This document shows, one piece after another, positions 49,398 to 60,399 of a stretch of DNA of 64,000 nucleotides. Below the pieces are notes generated by a model. That model saw nothing but the letters and a program-made list of their open reading frames with translations. It was not told the origin of the DNA and did not search any database. The translations under genes and the position numbers were made by a program. The number at the start of each line of letters is the position of its first letter. Position 1 is the stretch's first letter. The DNA is from Punica granatum. Taxonomy: Eukaryota; Streptophyta; Magnoliopsida; Myrtales; Lythraceae. The DNA lies in contig NC_045130.1 of the NCBI RefSeq assembly GCF_007655135.1, positions 13,640,001 to 13,704,000 of the forward strand, read 5' to 3'.

Positions 49398-51766
49398 ATG
49401 GCGGCTTTTGATCGTTTCGGCTTTATGGGTGTGTTGTTGTTATGGCTCTGGTTGCTGTGTTTCTGCTGTACGGCGTCGGGCAACGTGGTTTTGATTGGCA
49501 GCAACGTTACTCTCTCCTTCAGCGCCATTGAAGCCAATTTCGGTCGGTGCCCTTTTTCTTTTTAATTAATTGTAATTTCAACTTTGTATGTTTTTATTAA
49601 TGGGAAATTAGCTGAACGGTTGATGTTATGTTTCGGTGCTGTGTCTGCTGTTTTTCGATTGCCTGTTCAGATTCAGCTTGTGTCTGATGTTGGGTTCGTC
49701 TTGAAATTTCCAGCTCCTGCAGTTAGAGGTTCCGGCGAATGCGGGTTGCTCTATCTCGCGCACCCCCTCGATGCATGCTCCGACTTGACGAACAAAATTG
49801 AGCGGCTCCCGAATTCTAGTTCCCCGTTCGTGCTGATGGTTAGAGGAAATTGTAGTTTCGAGGAAAAAATTAGGAGAGCCCAGAAGGCTTCTTTCAAAGC
49901 TGCCATCGTCTACGATAGCGAACCCGGCCCCCTGGTTGCAAGTAATGATCCTACCCTTCACGAAAGACATATTGGTTACTTGCTCTTAATTTGGTCTCTG
50001 TAGCCTGCTGCAGTGTAGAGTATTATTAAATTTATTGATTGCTTATCCTCCTAGATTTTCATGGTTATGTGAATTCTGTTGCAAGTTAGATGGTTTGTAG
50101 CTTGGGCAAGTTCTAATCTGCACGTGTAGTTTATTTTGGCTAGTTTTAACTTTTTTCTGCTCATCTTCATGCTAAGTTTTGTGAGTTAATGATGTATAAT
50201 ATCTTTGTGACCCTCCTTTTATGTGCTTGCTCGGGCCCCGTGCGCATAGATATGCCTCCACGGCACAAGCTAAATCTATATGCTGCTGCAACATAGTTTT
50301 ATAGGTCCCAGAAGTGCGATAGCTTAATAACTTGGTGTTAGCTTTTTCTTTCCATAAATAGTGAGAAACAAAGTACCTTTTCAGAACCCTATTGCTGATT
50401 GCAGTGGAGATGATGATTGATGCCGAATGATATGATTTGAAGAAGGATGGTCTTAAGCTTTAGTCTCGCAAATAATGTTTCAATGTATGAATTGTTGATT
50501 GAGAACCTTAATTTGCTAAATAAAATCTCTAATTTCCAATGATTTCTGGAATTTGCAGTGGCAGGGAACTCGGCTGGTATTAAAATCCACGCAGTGTTTG
50601 TTTCTAGAGAATCAGGCAGGATTCTTACATCGTACGCAGGATCTAAGGACGTGGAGCTCTGGATAATCCCGAGTTTTGAAAACTCCGCATGGTCCATTAT
50701 GGCAATCTCCTTCATCTCCTTGCTTGCGATGTCAGCGGTACTTGCAACATGCTTCTTCGTTCGTAGGCACCGGATAAGACGAGAGCGTCCCCGTGCCAAC
50801 CCACGCATTCGGGAGTTTCATGGGATGAGCAGTCGCTTAGTTAAGGCAATGCCGAGCCTTATATTCACTTCCGTTTTGGAGGATAACTGCACATCAAGAA
50901 CCTGCGCTATTTGCCTCGAAGATTACAATGTGGGAGAAAAGCTCAGAATCCTTCCCTGTCGACACAGTAGGTTTCGTTTCTCTGCCCTCTATGTAATCAT
51001 GCATAGATCCTCCATTTGCTCTATTTCTCTGTTTATGATTGATTAATATGGTTAACTTATTTCTACTTGTAGTTTGTGACTCTGTGTAATATGACATACT
51101 GGAAAGTGAGACTAGGTTGTTTAGTTCTAGAATAGCGCCTGTTTCTGTCTTATATGGCTAAGCATTAGTAATATATTTTTTAAATTTATTTTTTGAACAG
51201 AATTTCACGCTTTATGTGTGGATATGTGGCTCACGACATGGAGAACCTTCTGCCCTGTCTGCAAGCGTGATGCAAGGACAAGCACAGGGGAACCACCGGC
51301 ATCTGAATCGACGCCACTGCTCTCTCCTAGTCCATCAGCATCCTCCCTAGCCTCCTCCTATGCTCGATCGACTGCACTGTCATCATCAGCCGTACGAATC
51401 TCCCCATCGCCAACACCTTCACTGGTCCACACGCCTTCCATCCCAAACTCCTACTTAATGTCTCACCAGTCCCTTCGGTCGTACCGTCAATCTCCTCCTA
51501 TGAGCGTGAGCAGAAGCACTAATGACCTAAGGAATGCATCGTCTCAAAGGTCGCATGGGTCCCACCTGGTCTCTCCGCATTCCTTGGGCTACCCTTCTAT
51601 ATCTCCCCTCAACTCTCGGTTCATGTCTCCTTACGCACCAAGCCCAAGCATCGGTTCCTCGAGTTTCATGGGGTCCAGTCACCAGAACCACCATGCACTT
51701 CATTGTAGCGAGTCGGCAGCAAGCTTCTCTCCTTTTGCTTCAGCACATTCCCTTCCTGAGTCCTAG
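49398..51766 (+). CDS. RMR1: RMR-type receptor with PA domain, membrane span and RING-H2
   Basis: Sorting receptor for proteins bound for the storage vacuole, acting between Golgi and prevacuolar compartments; the RING may give ubiquitin-ligase activity. Four exons close in frame: 49398-49542, 49714-49941, 50559-50966 and 51201-51766; 448 residues. Signal peptide at about 1-28, protease-associated domain about 45-160 ([26 protein letters not shown]), membrane span 169-192 ([20 protein letters not shown]), RING-H2 with Cys240, Cys243, Cys258, His260, His263, Cys266, Cys278 and Cys281. The tail (after 285) is Ser/Pro-rich, as in the RMR1/2 group. All eight zinc ligands are present. Two uORFs precede the start. 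The numbered paralogue is a guess. Confidence 0.95.
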
Positions 51767-52154
51767 ACTCTACAAAGCCCTGGCCCCAATTCAGTGTGCA
51801 AAGATTTCAATCAAAAGGATAAATAATCTTGGGAAGATGCATTCTCGGAGTGGCTTACGGGAACACAAGGGGAAAAATGTTGCTACTGCCGAGCTGCGTT
51901 CAACGACGATGATAGACTCGAGCTGCCCAAGGTCTGTACATTGTAGCATTAGCTTCTTGTTTTTCAGGTGAGCTTGGAAGTCGTTGCTTCGGGTTTTTAC
52001 TGGCTGAGTTACTTATTAAAATGATCGGTGCAAAGTCCATGATTGTAATTTTACCCTTCTTCGGGTGAATGGAAGTTAAAAATTATGATTTGTACTTCAG
52101 CATATATATGTGAATGGTCTTCTTGTGGTTGAATAGATTGGTTGTAGAGACAGT

Positions 52155-52210
52155 TTTAACCCCTCCACATCTTGTGATGACCGGTTTAACCCCTCCCCAT
52201 CTTGTGATAA
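52155..52210. repeat. 30-bp tandem repeat, two copies
   Basis: Unit TTTAACCCCTCC.CATCTTGTG followed by AT.ACC; the copies start at 52155 and 52185. Confidence 0.85.
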
Positions 52211-52582
52211 CCTGAGGTTACCGGTAAATGAGATTAACCTTTCTCTAATTGTGCTTTTCTTTCAGTTCCCATGAGCCTTGAACTTAAAAGTGGGTGTTTT
52301 TCTGCCCCTTGTTTTCTGTCAATGATGGCAAAATTTTTGTTTGACGGCAAAATGTCATTTTATCAACAATCACCTCGGCCTGTGGAGAGTCTTACATGTG
52401 ACATGTATATCGCGTGACATGTATCACAATTCAATAAAGATTCACTAATTAAGTCTAGGCTTTTATAATTGTCATTAAAAAAATCTATTGTCGTTGAAAA
52501 TAGGTTTTCATTTTCTTGTGATATAATGTCACATGTTATATCCGTTACCCTTAACGTCTTTTTCACGGCAATACCTTTCTCG

Positions 52583-52638
52583 ATCTATGAGGTGTTATAT
52601 CCGTTACACAATCTATGAGGTGTTATATTCGTTACACA
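52583..52638. repeat. 28-bp tandem repeat, two copies
   Basis: Unit ATCTATGAGGTGTTATAT followed by CCGTTACACA; the second copy has one difference (TTCG for TCCG). Confidence 0.9.
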
Positions 52639-54343
52639 GATGAGATTAGGTGACTCACGGCGAGCTAATGTAATTTACCCTGTAGAATTACTCTGCAGAG
52701 AGCACACTTCGCGTTTGGGGACAAGCCATCCCCCTTGTAGACGAGGTGGCTTTTTGTTGTCCATCCTCTACATCAATACCTTAAATACGGGCCCTGTCTC
52801 ATAGTAATCTCTTTATTTACATATGCATACCAAAAGAGGGTGTCAACACTATTCATGTAGCGGGTAGATGGAACATTCTTCTTCCTCTAACTTTATCGTC
52901 GAACACTTTCTTTTAGTATTGCATATGACAATATGATGGCCACGACATGTATCCGACTACGATACTCATAGAGTTGATGGATTCCATATTTATCAGTACG
53001 GGTTTTGTTTTCCGAGCGTGATCATACAATACGATAGTACGCTGTAATTCCAATGCCAATTTCATGCCCGTATGTTTAGATCAATAAGAATTGAAGCTCA
53101 AGAAGATGTCGGACACAGTCGGTGTACCTTTCGCTAATCATTTCTTTCTCATGGCTCCAGATTTCTTGATTTTAATTTTTTTTAATAATTTTTTCTTACC
53201 ATCTCTTTTTCCAGCATTGATTATATCCACCTACCATCTCTGCCCCTTTCCATTTCAATATTCAATCCAAAATGACGTATCTTTCTTAATTTCATGCAAC
53301 ACATGCAGATCTTTGTACAATATATGTTTGGTACCTTTAAGATCTAGACAGTGACAACTGGTAGGTCCTCGCGGACTAAGTATCTTGCGCACCAGGGGGT
53401 TATATAGAGAAAGCGATTCTCGAGATGCCCTTCTTCAATCCAGCATCTGAAAAGGCCAGTTCAACAGTCATGACTAGCATGCGCTCCGGGTAGCTATCGA
53501 ATTGGGATGAGTCGTAATTTGGTTCTATGCCTCCAATTAAGAATATCATGTCTATTTGATTAGATGCATACATGATTATGACTAAACCAATATAATGGTG
53601 ATTTGCATTAGGGAGATCAGTTAGATGGCTATATAGCACCCGAACCCTAGATCCTCCTTCCTTCATAATCATTAACCTAAACTCCGAAGTTACAATACGA
53701 AAAGGAAGGCTCAGTGTAGTCGCATTTGACTTCAACTCAAAATCAAGAGCATGATGGACTGGGGGAGTTACCCCTAAAATTTAACTTTATATGGAAAATC
53801 ATTAGTTTTTTTTTTCATTTCTAGTAAAATTATTTGTATTCACTCCCTAATTCGGCAAAGTTACTTTTCCTTTTGCCTCCCTAATGACTTGCCCCCCTCG
53901 ACCAAAACCTTGGTTACGTCCCTAATCAAGAGATAAAATTGATGAAGAACCACAATCCCACATTAGAGAGAAACAAGGGCGATCTTGGCGTTTTTATAAT
54001 AGCAAGATATACTCATTTCTCCTAAGATGCACCTTTTAAGGGCGAAACCCTGCAAGTCTGGCCCAAAGCAGACAATACCTCTTGGCGAGCCTCTCTGTGT
54101 GGGAACGTAGCCATGCTACTCAACTTCCCAAGCCCTTCGTCTCTCGAGGGGCTATGATGTGGAAATCTAATCCCATATTGGAGAGAGACATGAGTCTTGG
54201 CCTCCTTGTAAGAGTAAGATACAACCTTTTCTTCCAAGAGGTGTCTTTTAAGGGCAAAACCGTGCGGGTCGAGCATCATTGGTGCCGTCTGTGGGAACGT
54301 AGCTATGTTGTTGAACTTCCCAAGCCCTTCGTCTCTCGGGGGT

Positions 54344-54530
54344 TGTGATGAGGAACCCCAATCCCATTTTGGAGAGATAAGAGGGTCTTGGCCTCTTTGT
54401 AAGAGCCAGATACACCCCTTTCTCTCAAGAGACGCCTTTTAAGGACAAAATCGTGCTTGCCTGGCCTAAATCGAACAATACCTCTTGGCGAGCCTCTCAG
54501 TGACAAGGATCTTGGCTTGTATCCTCACCA
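54344..54530 (+). repeat. TRIM LTR, third unit (187 bp)
   Basis: TGTGATGAGG...CCTCACCA with an internal CTCTTTGTAAGAG TATA-like region and CGCCTTTTAAGGACAAAAT. One of three near-complete LTR copies. Confidence 0.7.
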
Positions 54531-54532
54531 TT

Positions 54533-54716
54533 TGTGATGAGGAACCTGAATTCTACATTAGAGAGAGACTCTCTTGGTCTCTTTATATGAACAAGACACA
54601 CCACTTTCTCCCAAGATGCGCCTTTTAAGGGCAAAATCATGCGAGCTAGACCCAAAGCAGACAATACCTCTTGGCCGGCCTCTCTATGGCACGAATCTTG
54701 GGTCTTATCCTTATCA
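54533..54716 (+). repeat. TRIM LTR, fourth unit (184 bp)
   Basis: TGTGATGAGG...CTTATCA, followed at once by the internal piece TTGGCACTGTTTGTAGGAAC. Confidence 0.7.
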
Positions 54717-54781
54717 TTGGCACTGTTTGTAGGAACGTAGCCATGCGCTCAACTTCTTAAGCCTCTCATCTCTCAGGAGAT
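54717..54781 (+). other. TRIM internal domain with PBS-like start
   Basis: 65 bp from TTGGCACTGTTTGTAGGAAC to a purine-rich end (CTCAGGAGAT). Homologous pieces occur at about 54280-54343 and 54968-55014. Its tRNA primer is not assigned. Confidence 0.6.
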
Positions 54782-54967
54782 TGCAATAAGGAACCTCAAT
54801 CCCACATTGGAAAGAGACTGGGGTTTTAGTCTCTTTATAAGAATAAAATACATCACTTTTTCTCAAGAGGCACCTTGTAAGGGTAAAATCATGCGGGCAT
54901 AGCCCAGTGTGGCAATACCTATTGACAAGTCTCTCTGTGACCAAGATCTTGGGCCACATTCTCATCA
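54782..54967 (+). repeat. TRIM LTR, fifth unit (186 bp)
   Basis: TGCAATAAGG...CTCATCA, followed by TTGGCGTTGTCTGTGGGAAC. Confidence 0.7.
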
Positions 54968-55069
54968 TTGGCGTTGTCTGTGGGAACATAGCCATTCGCT
55001 CAACTTTCCTATCCCCTTGATACCTTTTTATAAGAGCAAAATATCTCTTGGCAAGTCTCTCTATGGCGC

Positions 55070-55387
55070 TTACCACTAGCACGGTGGTCTAGTGGTTAAG
55101 CATCAAGCGCTCCACTTGAACATTACGAGTTCGAACCTCACTGAGGACGTAAAGTTTGCCACTATGTGGGTGTATTATGAGATGGCGATGGCCGGCCCAT
55201 AATGCTTGATCCAGTGAGCCTTGACTTAATTCACTAGTGTGTTGGTGGGGTTGCGGTGACCAAGTTGGGCTAAAGTCTCAACGAGTTATGGCGAAAGGAA
55301 CATTCTGTGGCGGTTAGGTTCCCTTAGTTGGAACAGCCACAACGGGCTAATAACCCGACCTAACCTTTATACCTAGCGAAAAAAAAA
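55070..55387 (+). mobile_element. tRNA-derived SINE, 318 bp
   Basis: The head contains a pol III A box (GGTCTAGTGGTTAAGC) and B box (GAGTTCGAACCTC) at normal tRNA-like spacing. A roughly 240-bp non-tRNA body follows and the element ends in a nine-A tail. It is inserted in the last TRIM unit with 15-bp flanks GTCTCTCTATGGCGC (55055-55069) and GTCTCCTTATGGCGC (55388-55402), identical at 13 of 15 positions. The TRIM sequence continues after the insertion. It is not a functional tRNA gene. Confidence 0.88.
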
Positions 55388-55427
55388 GTCTCCTTATGGC
55401 GCGGATCTTGAGCCAATCCTCATAAGA

Positions 55428-58400
55428 AAATATTTGGTTCTCATCCCTGGAACCCGTGCTCGTTTATATTCACCCCTCCCCTTATCTCCTACTCAATCCG
55501 TAAGCCCTCACTATAACAGATCTACTAATGTCTTGTCTGAAGTCAAGAAAGAGCGTGACAATTGACATATCAGGGAAAGATGAAAGTCCTTCTTGCGGAA
55601 AAATTATTATTTAAAAGCTAAGACATGGATTTCTCCAAAAAAAGAAAAAGAGTTGGCACTGTGGCACCAACTCTCTATACTAATTATATTAATGAAGATG
55701 CATGTATTTTTTATTTGTTTTAACAGAAACTGATTTTCCTTAAAAAATAAAAATCATATCATGCATGTAATTAAGTTATAAGATAAGATTTCTTGCATGG
55801 GGCAATGTTCTCAGAAGTCGCTTATCCTAACAATTAGCCAGATTTAAAATAAAAAATCGGAACAACGTGAGAAGAGCCCTTCCAGTTTCATTCATACCAA
55901 CAGCGCTGTTGAAGGTCGAATTTACCGATATCACAGTCGGATGAACAAGGTGAAATCCCCATTAATGTTTATGTTTGTTGAACATGTAGAACTTTTTCGA
56001 GCCACTTTTGATTGCAGGAGCATCTCATACATCGAAATTCTGGATAAAGCTCGAAACACATAAAATTCAATAATTCCTAGATCGGTCACGGACCAGATTC
56101 AGTCACGATCTCTCCTGCTCATGATGAACATTATGTATACTGCGAATACGCAATCATTGAAGCATATTATTATTCAATCCTTGTGTCAAGGCAGTCGGCA
56201 CACGGGTGAGATCGATGTGGCTGAATATCGGGGTATAGATTACTTTTTTGTATCTCTAACAAATCTAGACATTATGATATCTTCGCCACAGTTTGGTCTT
56301 GGGTTTGCCTCAATTTTTTGAAGTGGGACTACAATGATATGATGGCAAATTATTATATTCTGGCACTGAGATACACTTAATTAACTAGCAATATATATTA
56401 ATTTTTTTATTTTCTAGGCAATAATGTGGTGTCTGCATAAAAAATTAAGAGATTCTTCTTCATTTTTATTTATTGTAATTAATATTTCCAACAATTTCTT
56501 AAAAATTAGGTTCAACTTCATTTAATATGTTTAACCTTCTGTAACATTCAAGACTTTCTTCCACAGAAGGGTATGATATAGTATAATTCAGCTCGATCTT
56601 CGTTCCGGATATAACTCAAACCGAAATTCAAATCAATATGCCTATATATTGATTTTTCCCGACCTAGGCATGAGTATGAACTTTGAGCTAAGCGTTTCCC
56701 GTTATTATGTATTCGCTTCGGGTGGTGCGTACCGACAACTTTTTATCACGAACAACTGTGGGTCTCACTCACTCGAGTGGACCTAACTATTTATCATATA
56801 ATGTCTCTCCCTAATCCAATGTCAGTGGTTCCATATATATTCTATTCCACGAAACCAACAAAAAAGAAAAACATATGAAAGTCCACTATACGTAGTACCT
56901 TTCAAACTCATGGAACAACAAAAAAGAAAGTGGGCAAAGGGGAAGCTTTGTCTTTAAGGTAGATACTTTTGGGACATGGGATCCAATCCAATATATGGTC
57001 CCCTAATTTTTTTAAGTGAGATAACAAAAGGTTCACAATTTATTAACTGATATAAATTCTCCTTTGAACTTTTGTTTGATCATAAGTTTTGAAACTCTAC
57101 ACGGCAGATCAAATTCGTCATTAAGAGCCCAGTTGGCTGCAAACCAAATTTCGATAGTTGAATGATCCCTTGATTAAAACCTTTGGAAGAAATAAAATTG
57201 GTATTTCTTATCACGAAGGGTACTATGACTAGAAGAGAAACGGAGGGAGTGGCTCTCCAACATGGGGCCATAATTATTCCTTGACATTGCTTGTCATAAA
57301 AGATTGTCAAGGATGATAATTATTACTCGAGTTCGCTCTAATGCTTTTCTTTTATCTCGTGCACCTATATAGACAGAGATGGATATTTTTTGATCAATAT
57401 CATTTCTTTTTCAGAATTTCCGTCTTCTATAACAAAATAAAAAATCAAAACATAAACCGAACCGTATATCTCGACAAAATCGATACTGTAGTGAAATTGT
57501 GTTATGAATTGGAACATTTCAATTAACTAAAATCCTTACATGCGTCCTTGAGGGACAAGACCACATGATCCGCAAGAGCATTGATATACAACAACCGGAT
57601 TTCTCGAGAGTAAATGATGATATCGGCTCGCCAACAAATCTTCTAGCTAGGAACAGTTTAGAAGATTTTTCCCTTACCTATATCAATTGAGAGATTGTCG
57701 ATTGATCTTAAAATTTGGATTGTTTATCATAAAATTCCATGGGAACAAACCCCATAAATGCTCCGGGCCCCAATAATTCCAATTGTCACCATTTTTCCTC
57801 TTTGTGGCGAGTTAGCAATTTATTACTTCCAAACAATTGTTCCTATTCTTCTCCCCTACTGAGACATCGGAAAGACTATAAATCTTTTGGCTCATGGCGT
57901 TTGAGTCCTCCGACAGATCCCATCAAGTGTTTAATTACTTTATTCGATCTAATTTAGAGAAGAATAGTCTATAGGGCGCGTAAAAAGAAATCGATATTTA
58001 TTTACCCAAAAATAAAAATAAAAAATAAATCGATATTCTAAAACTATGAGTTAATTCTCGCATCACCATGTCATTATTAGATTCGCCCTACCCTTATATA
58101 AAGGTTGCAATTTCAATTAGAAGCTCCCATTTCGATTAATTAGCATCAATATAAGAAGCTTTCGTATCAATGCACAACTTCTTATGTGCAACATGAAAGC
58201 ATATTATTAAGGGAATAATAATAATAATATCTCTGCATTATTAGCAAGTGTAGATATACATGGCAACTTATGATGTAAATCCAAATCGTGATCAACCACG
58301 ATTTCAGTACCTCTAATATTGAACTCTATATATGAGAATATACTCAGCCCTATTGGGCACCTTGCACAGTACTCTCACACATATTCATAAATCCCTTCAA

Positions 58401-59594
58401 AATATTGAGATGTATAAAAAATGCCTAGCGCATTGAAGCTCTTCCTGCATCCCTTTATATTTGTCTTTCGCATTCTTTTAAAGGAAAATGACCTATTATC
58501 AGATGAGGGTATAGAGTAGTGGTACACACTCTTGCCTATTCGATATTCAGTGAACTATTCAGGTCCCTTTATTAGTTATTAGGATTTTTATCTCGTTATA
58601 CTATATCCATGAGCCTCCCTAATAACTGTAAAAGGAAAGGGACCTATCGTCCCCTTGTCGTGTTGAAAGACGTTTTGAACAAGTCCATCTCCTGTCATTT
58701 GGGACGCGAGCCAACAATTTATTGATAATGGATCTTGACCTAGACGGATGCAACTCTAACCTAGGCATCGGAATAGGGTGACTTAGACTGATGCAAATTT
58801 GAAATGAGATGAGAATGTTATGGCAAATTTATCTCAGATGACAACTCTTGTTGTAACTGGTCCTGAAAAATCACAACTTATATCGAGTGAACTCCAAATT
58901 TCCTGGACTAATAGAGAAAAACGGTGCACCGTGACTAGCCTGACCATAATTAGCTCGTAAAAAGAGTCATTGACCGGTGATCCATAGAATGCCATTATTG
59001 CTACCATTGAAGCTAGGCGCAGAATCAATGGACAATTGAGAGTGAACAGGGAACATGGTAGCTCAACAACTTATTAGTAGCCCAATGAAGATATCGAACA
59101 GTAGTATCTTGTTCACATGATATTTATGCAATATTTTATAAAATTTAATATGAAACAAAAGTCAAATTGACAAAGTATTTGTCTTCCATCACACTACACC
59201 AAGTCTTACTATAAGAGCTCACTTTAATTTTCTCACATGGGATATTGTCAAATTCACTCAAACAACACTGAAACAGTAACCAAACACGCCACCACATGAA
59301 TTCCAGCGAATACCACACAGAACTTGAGCTGAAGATTAATTTAAAACTGTTCTTCGTTGTTCTTCTCTGATTCTTAATTAATTACAAAGACAATTATAAC
59401 TTAGAAAACAAAACATGATTCAATAGTACATAACAGGTTGTTGTTGTACTTGTGTCCTCACATGAACATCACAGCAAAGCACATGAGCAAAGACAGGTAG
59501 TTTAACAACGGAGCAGTTCATTCATGGAATATCGCAACCAAAAAAAAAAAAAAGGCTTTCATATGATGAGGGTGATAATGATGGTGATGGGTGA
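55428..59594. other. Intergenic region, no gene seen
   Basis: AT-rich DNA with only short frames and no domain I recognise. It contains a hairpin at 58561-58645. The last few hundred bases should be the 3' UTR of the minus-strand gene at 59595. Confidence 0.55.
58561..58645. repeat. Inverted repeat (hairpin) with AGGTCCCTTT arms
   Basis: AGGTCCCTTTATTAGTTATTAGG and, inverted, CCCTAATAACTG...AAAGGGACCT form arms of about 23-29 bp around a 30-bp loop. Just upstream GTAGTGGTACACACTC resembles a pol III A box, so this may be the end of a degenerate small element. Confidence 0.6.
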
Positions 59595-60263
59595 TCACTT
59601 ATCTACTGATCCATGGGGATGGTACTTGATGAGACGGTATGCGGTTGTGGTTGCTGAGGTTCTTCTCGGTCTCGGCGGTACATAGACGATGGACTCATTA
59701 ACTGCGCAGGTACTCTTGCAGGAAGCATAGAGGCCGATAAACCCGAATCGATCGCTGATGCTTCTCGTGACCTTAGCACCAATCCACAGGCTCCCAGCCG
59801 GGTCCTCCTCTTGATCATGGCGGTGGCGGTGTGCATCATCCTTCGAGCATTCCATCAGGGCGGCAACAAAAGGGTCCCACTCTGGGCAGCTCTTCTTCCT
59901 GAGTGAACCTTCTCCCGGGTCGCCATGCTTCTTCGGAGTTACGGAAGGAGGCAGGGGGAGGAGGCTGCTGAGCTTCAGAGACGAGGTAGAGTCATTCTTC
60001 TTGCAGGACGTTTGCCTCTTCGGGATCCCGGGAAGCTTTTCCCATGAGAATGGGACCCCGGAAGAGAACCTTAGCGGGGTTGAGGGGCCGAGAGGGGACC
60101 CGGATGAGGAGTCGTCGGGGAAGTACCGGGATGAAGAGGAGGAGGAGTTCGACGACGACGAGGAAGAGAATGAAGGGCTCTTCCTGTGATTGAATTCGAA
60201 AGCTTTCGGGAAGACTCTGTTCTTGGCTCTGTTCCTTGGATTTGTAGAGGCATTGAAGTCCAT
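59595..60263 (-). CDS. Unknown plant protein with GVPFSWE motif (DUF688-like)
   Basis: An intronless ORF of 222 residues starting at MDFNASTNPRNR. It has a basic N-terminus, a poly-serine stretch (31-45), then GVPFSWEKLPGIPK (69-82), the short signature of a plant family often annotated DUF688 or hypothetical. A second conserved block reads KKSCPEWDPFVAALMECSKDD, and the C-terminus is basic and aromatic (RRTSATTTAYRLIKYHPHG). No signal peptide, membrane span or enzyme motif is visible. The frame continues 53 codons upstream but without an ATG, and a TATA box lies 137 nt upstream of the start. Function is unknown. The poly-Ser and GC-rich third positions differ from the AT-rich surroundings but are normal for such genes. 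Confidence 0.85.
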   Translation of the reverse strand: MDFNASTNPRNRAKNRVFPKAFEFNHRKSPSFSSSSSSNSSSSSSRYFPDDSSSGSPLGPSTPLRFSSGVPFSWEKLPGIPKRQTSCKKNDSTSSLKLSSLLPLPPSVTPKKHGDPGEGSLRKKSCPEWDPFVAALMECSKDDAHRHRHDQEEDPAGSLWIGAKVTRSISDRFGFIGLYASCKSTCAVNESIVYVPPRPRRTSATTTAYRLIKYHPHGSVDK

Positions 60264-60399
60264 TGTCGAGCTAATCTGGAGCAAGAAGGGTACTGAAGTT
60301 TGGTTATGGCACAATGTTATTGTTGTTGTTGTTGTTTTTTTTTTTTGGGGCCTTTTGATTGTCTTTTTTTTTCCCAGTGGATTCTTTCTTGGAATAGTG

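Larger units (their letters stand above)
51767..53940. other. Intergenic region, no gene seen
   Basis: Begins with the RMR 3' UTR. Two short tandem repeats (52155-52210, 52583-52638) are listed separately. Open frames near 53.09-53.75 kb have no recognisable domains. Confidence 0.55.
53941..55427 (+). mobile_element. Tandem TRIM array: six LTR-like units, partly decayed
   Basis: Units of about 186 bp start TGTGATGAGGAACC and end near CTCATCA, alternating with a 60-65 bp internal piece that begins TTGGCGCCGTCTGTGGGAAC-like (candidate primer site) and ends in a purine tract (CTCTCGGGGG). LTR-like units: about 53941-54097 (3' end deleted), 54153-54279 (middle deleted), 54344-54530, 54533-54716, 54782-54967, and a remnant about 55015-55427 split by a SINE. 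The fourth directly abuts the third without an internal piece. A minute internal domain, TG...CA ends, a PBS-like start and a polypurine end fit a TRIM, which are known to form shared-LTR arrays. Nothing is coding. Family name unknown. Confidence 0.72.

Noticed and set aside
50389..50808. Antisense 139-codon frame over the RMR gene
   Set aside because: Shadow of the conserved RMR exon 3 on the other strand.
55070..55140. tRNA-like sequence with A and B boxes
   Set aside because: It does not close as a tRNA acceptor stem, is followed by a long non-tRNA body with an A tail and is flanked by target duplications, so it is a SINE head, not a tRNA gene.
57739..57957. 72-codon frame that at first looked like an organelle-derived insertion
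   Set aside because: I could not match it to any plastid or mitochondrial gene, and there is no long collinear stretch.
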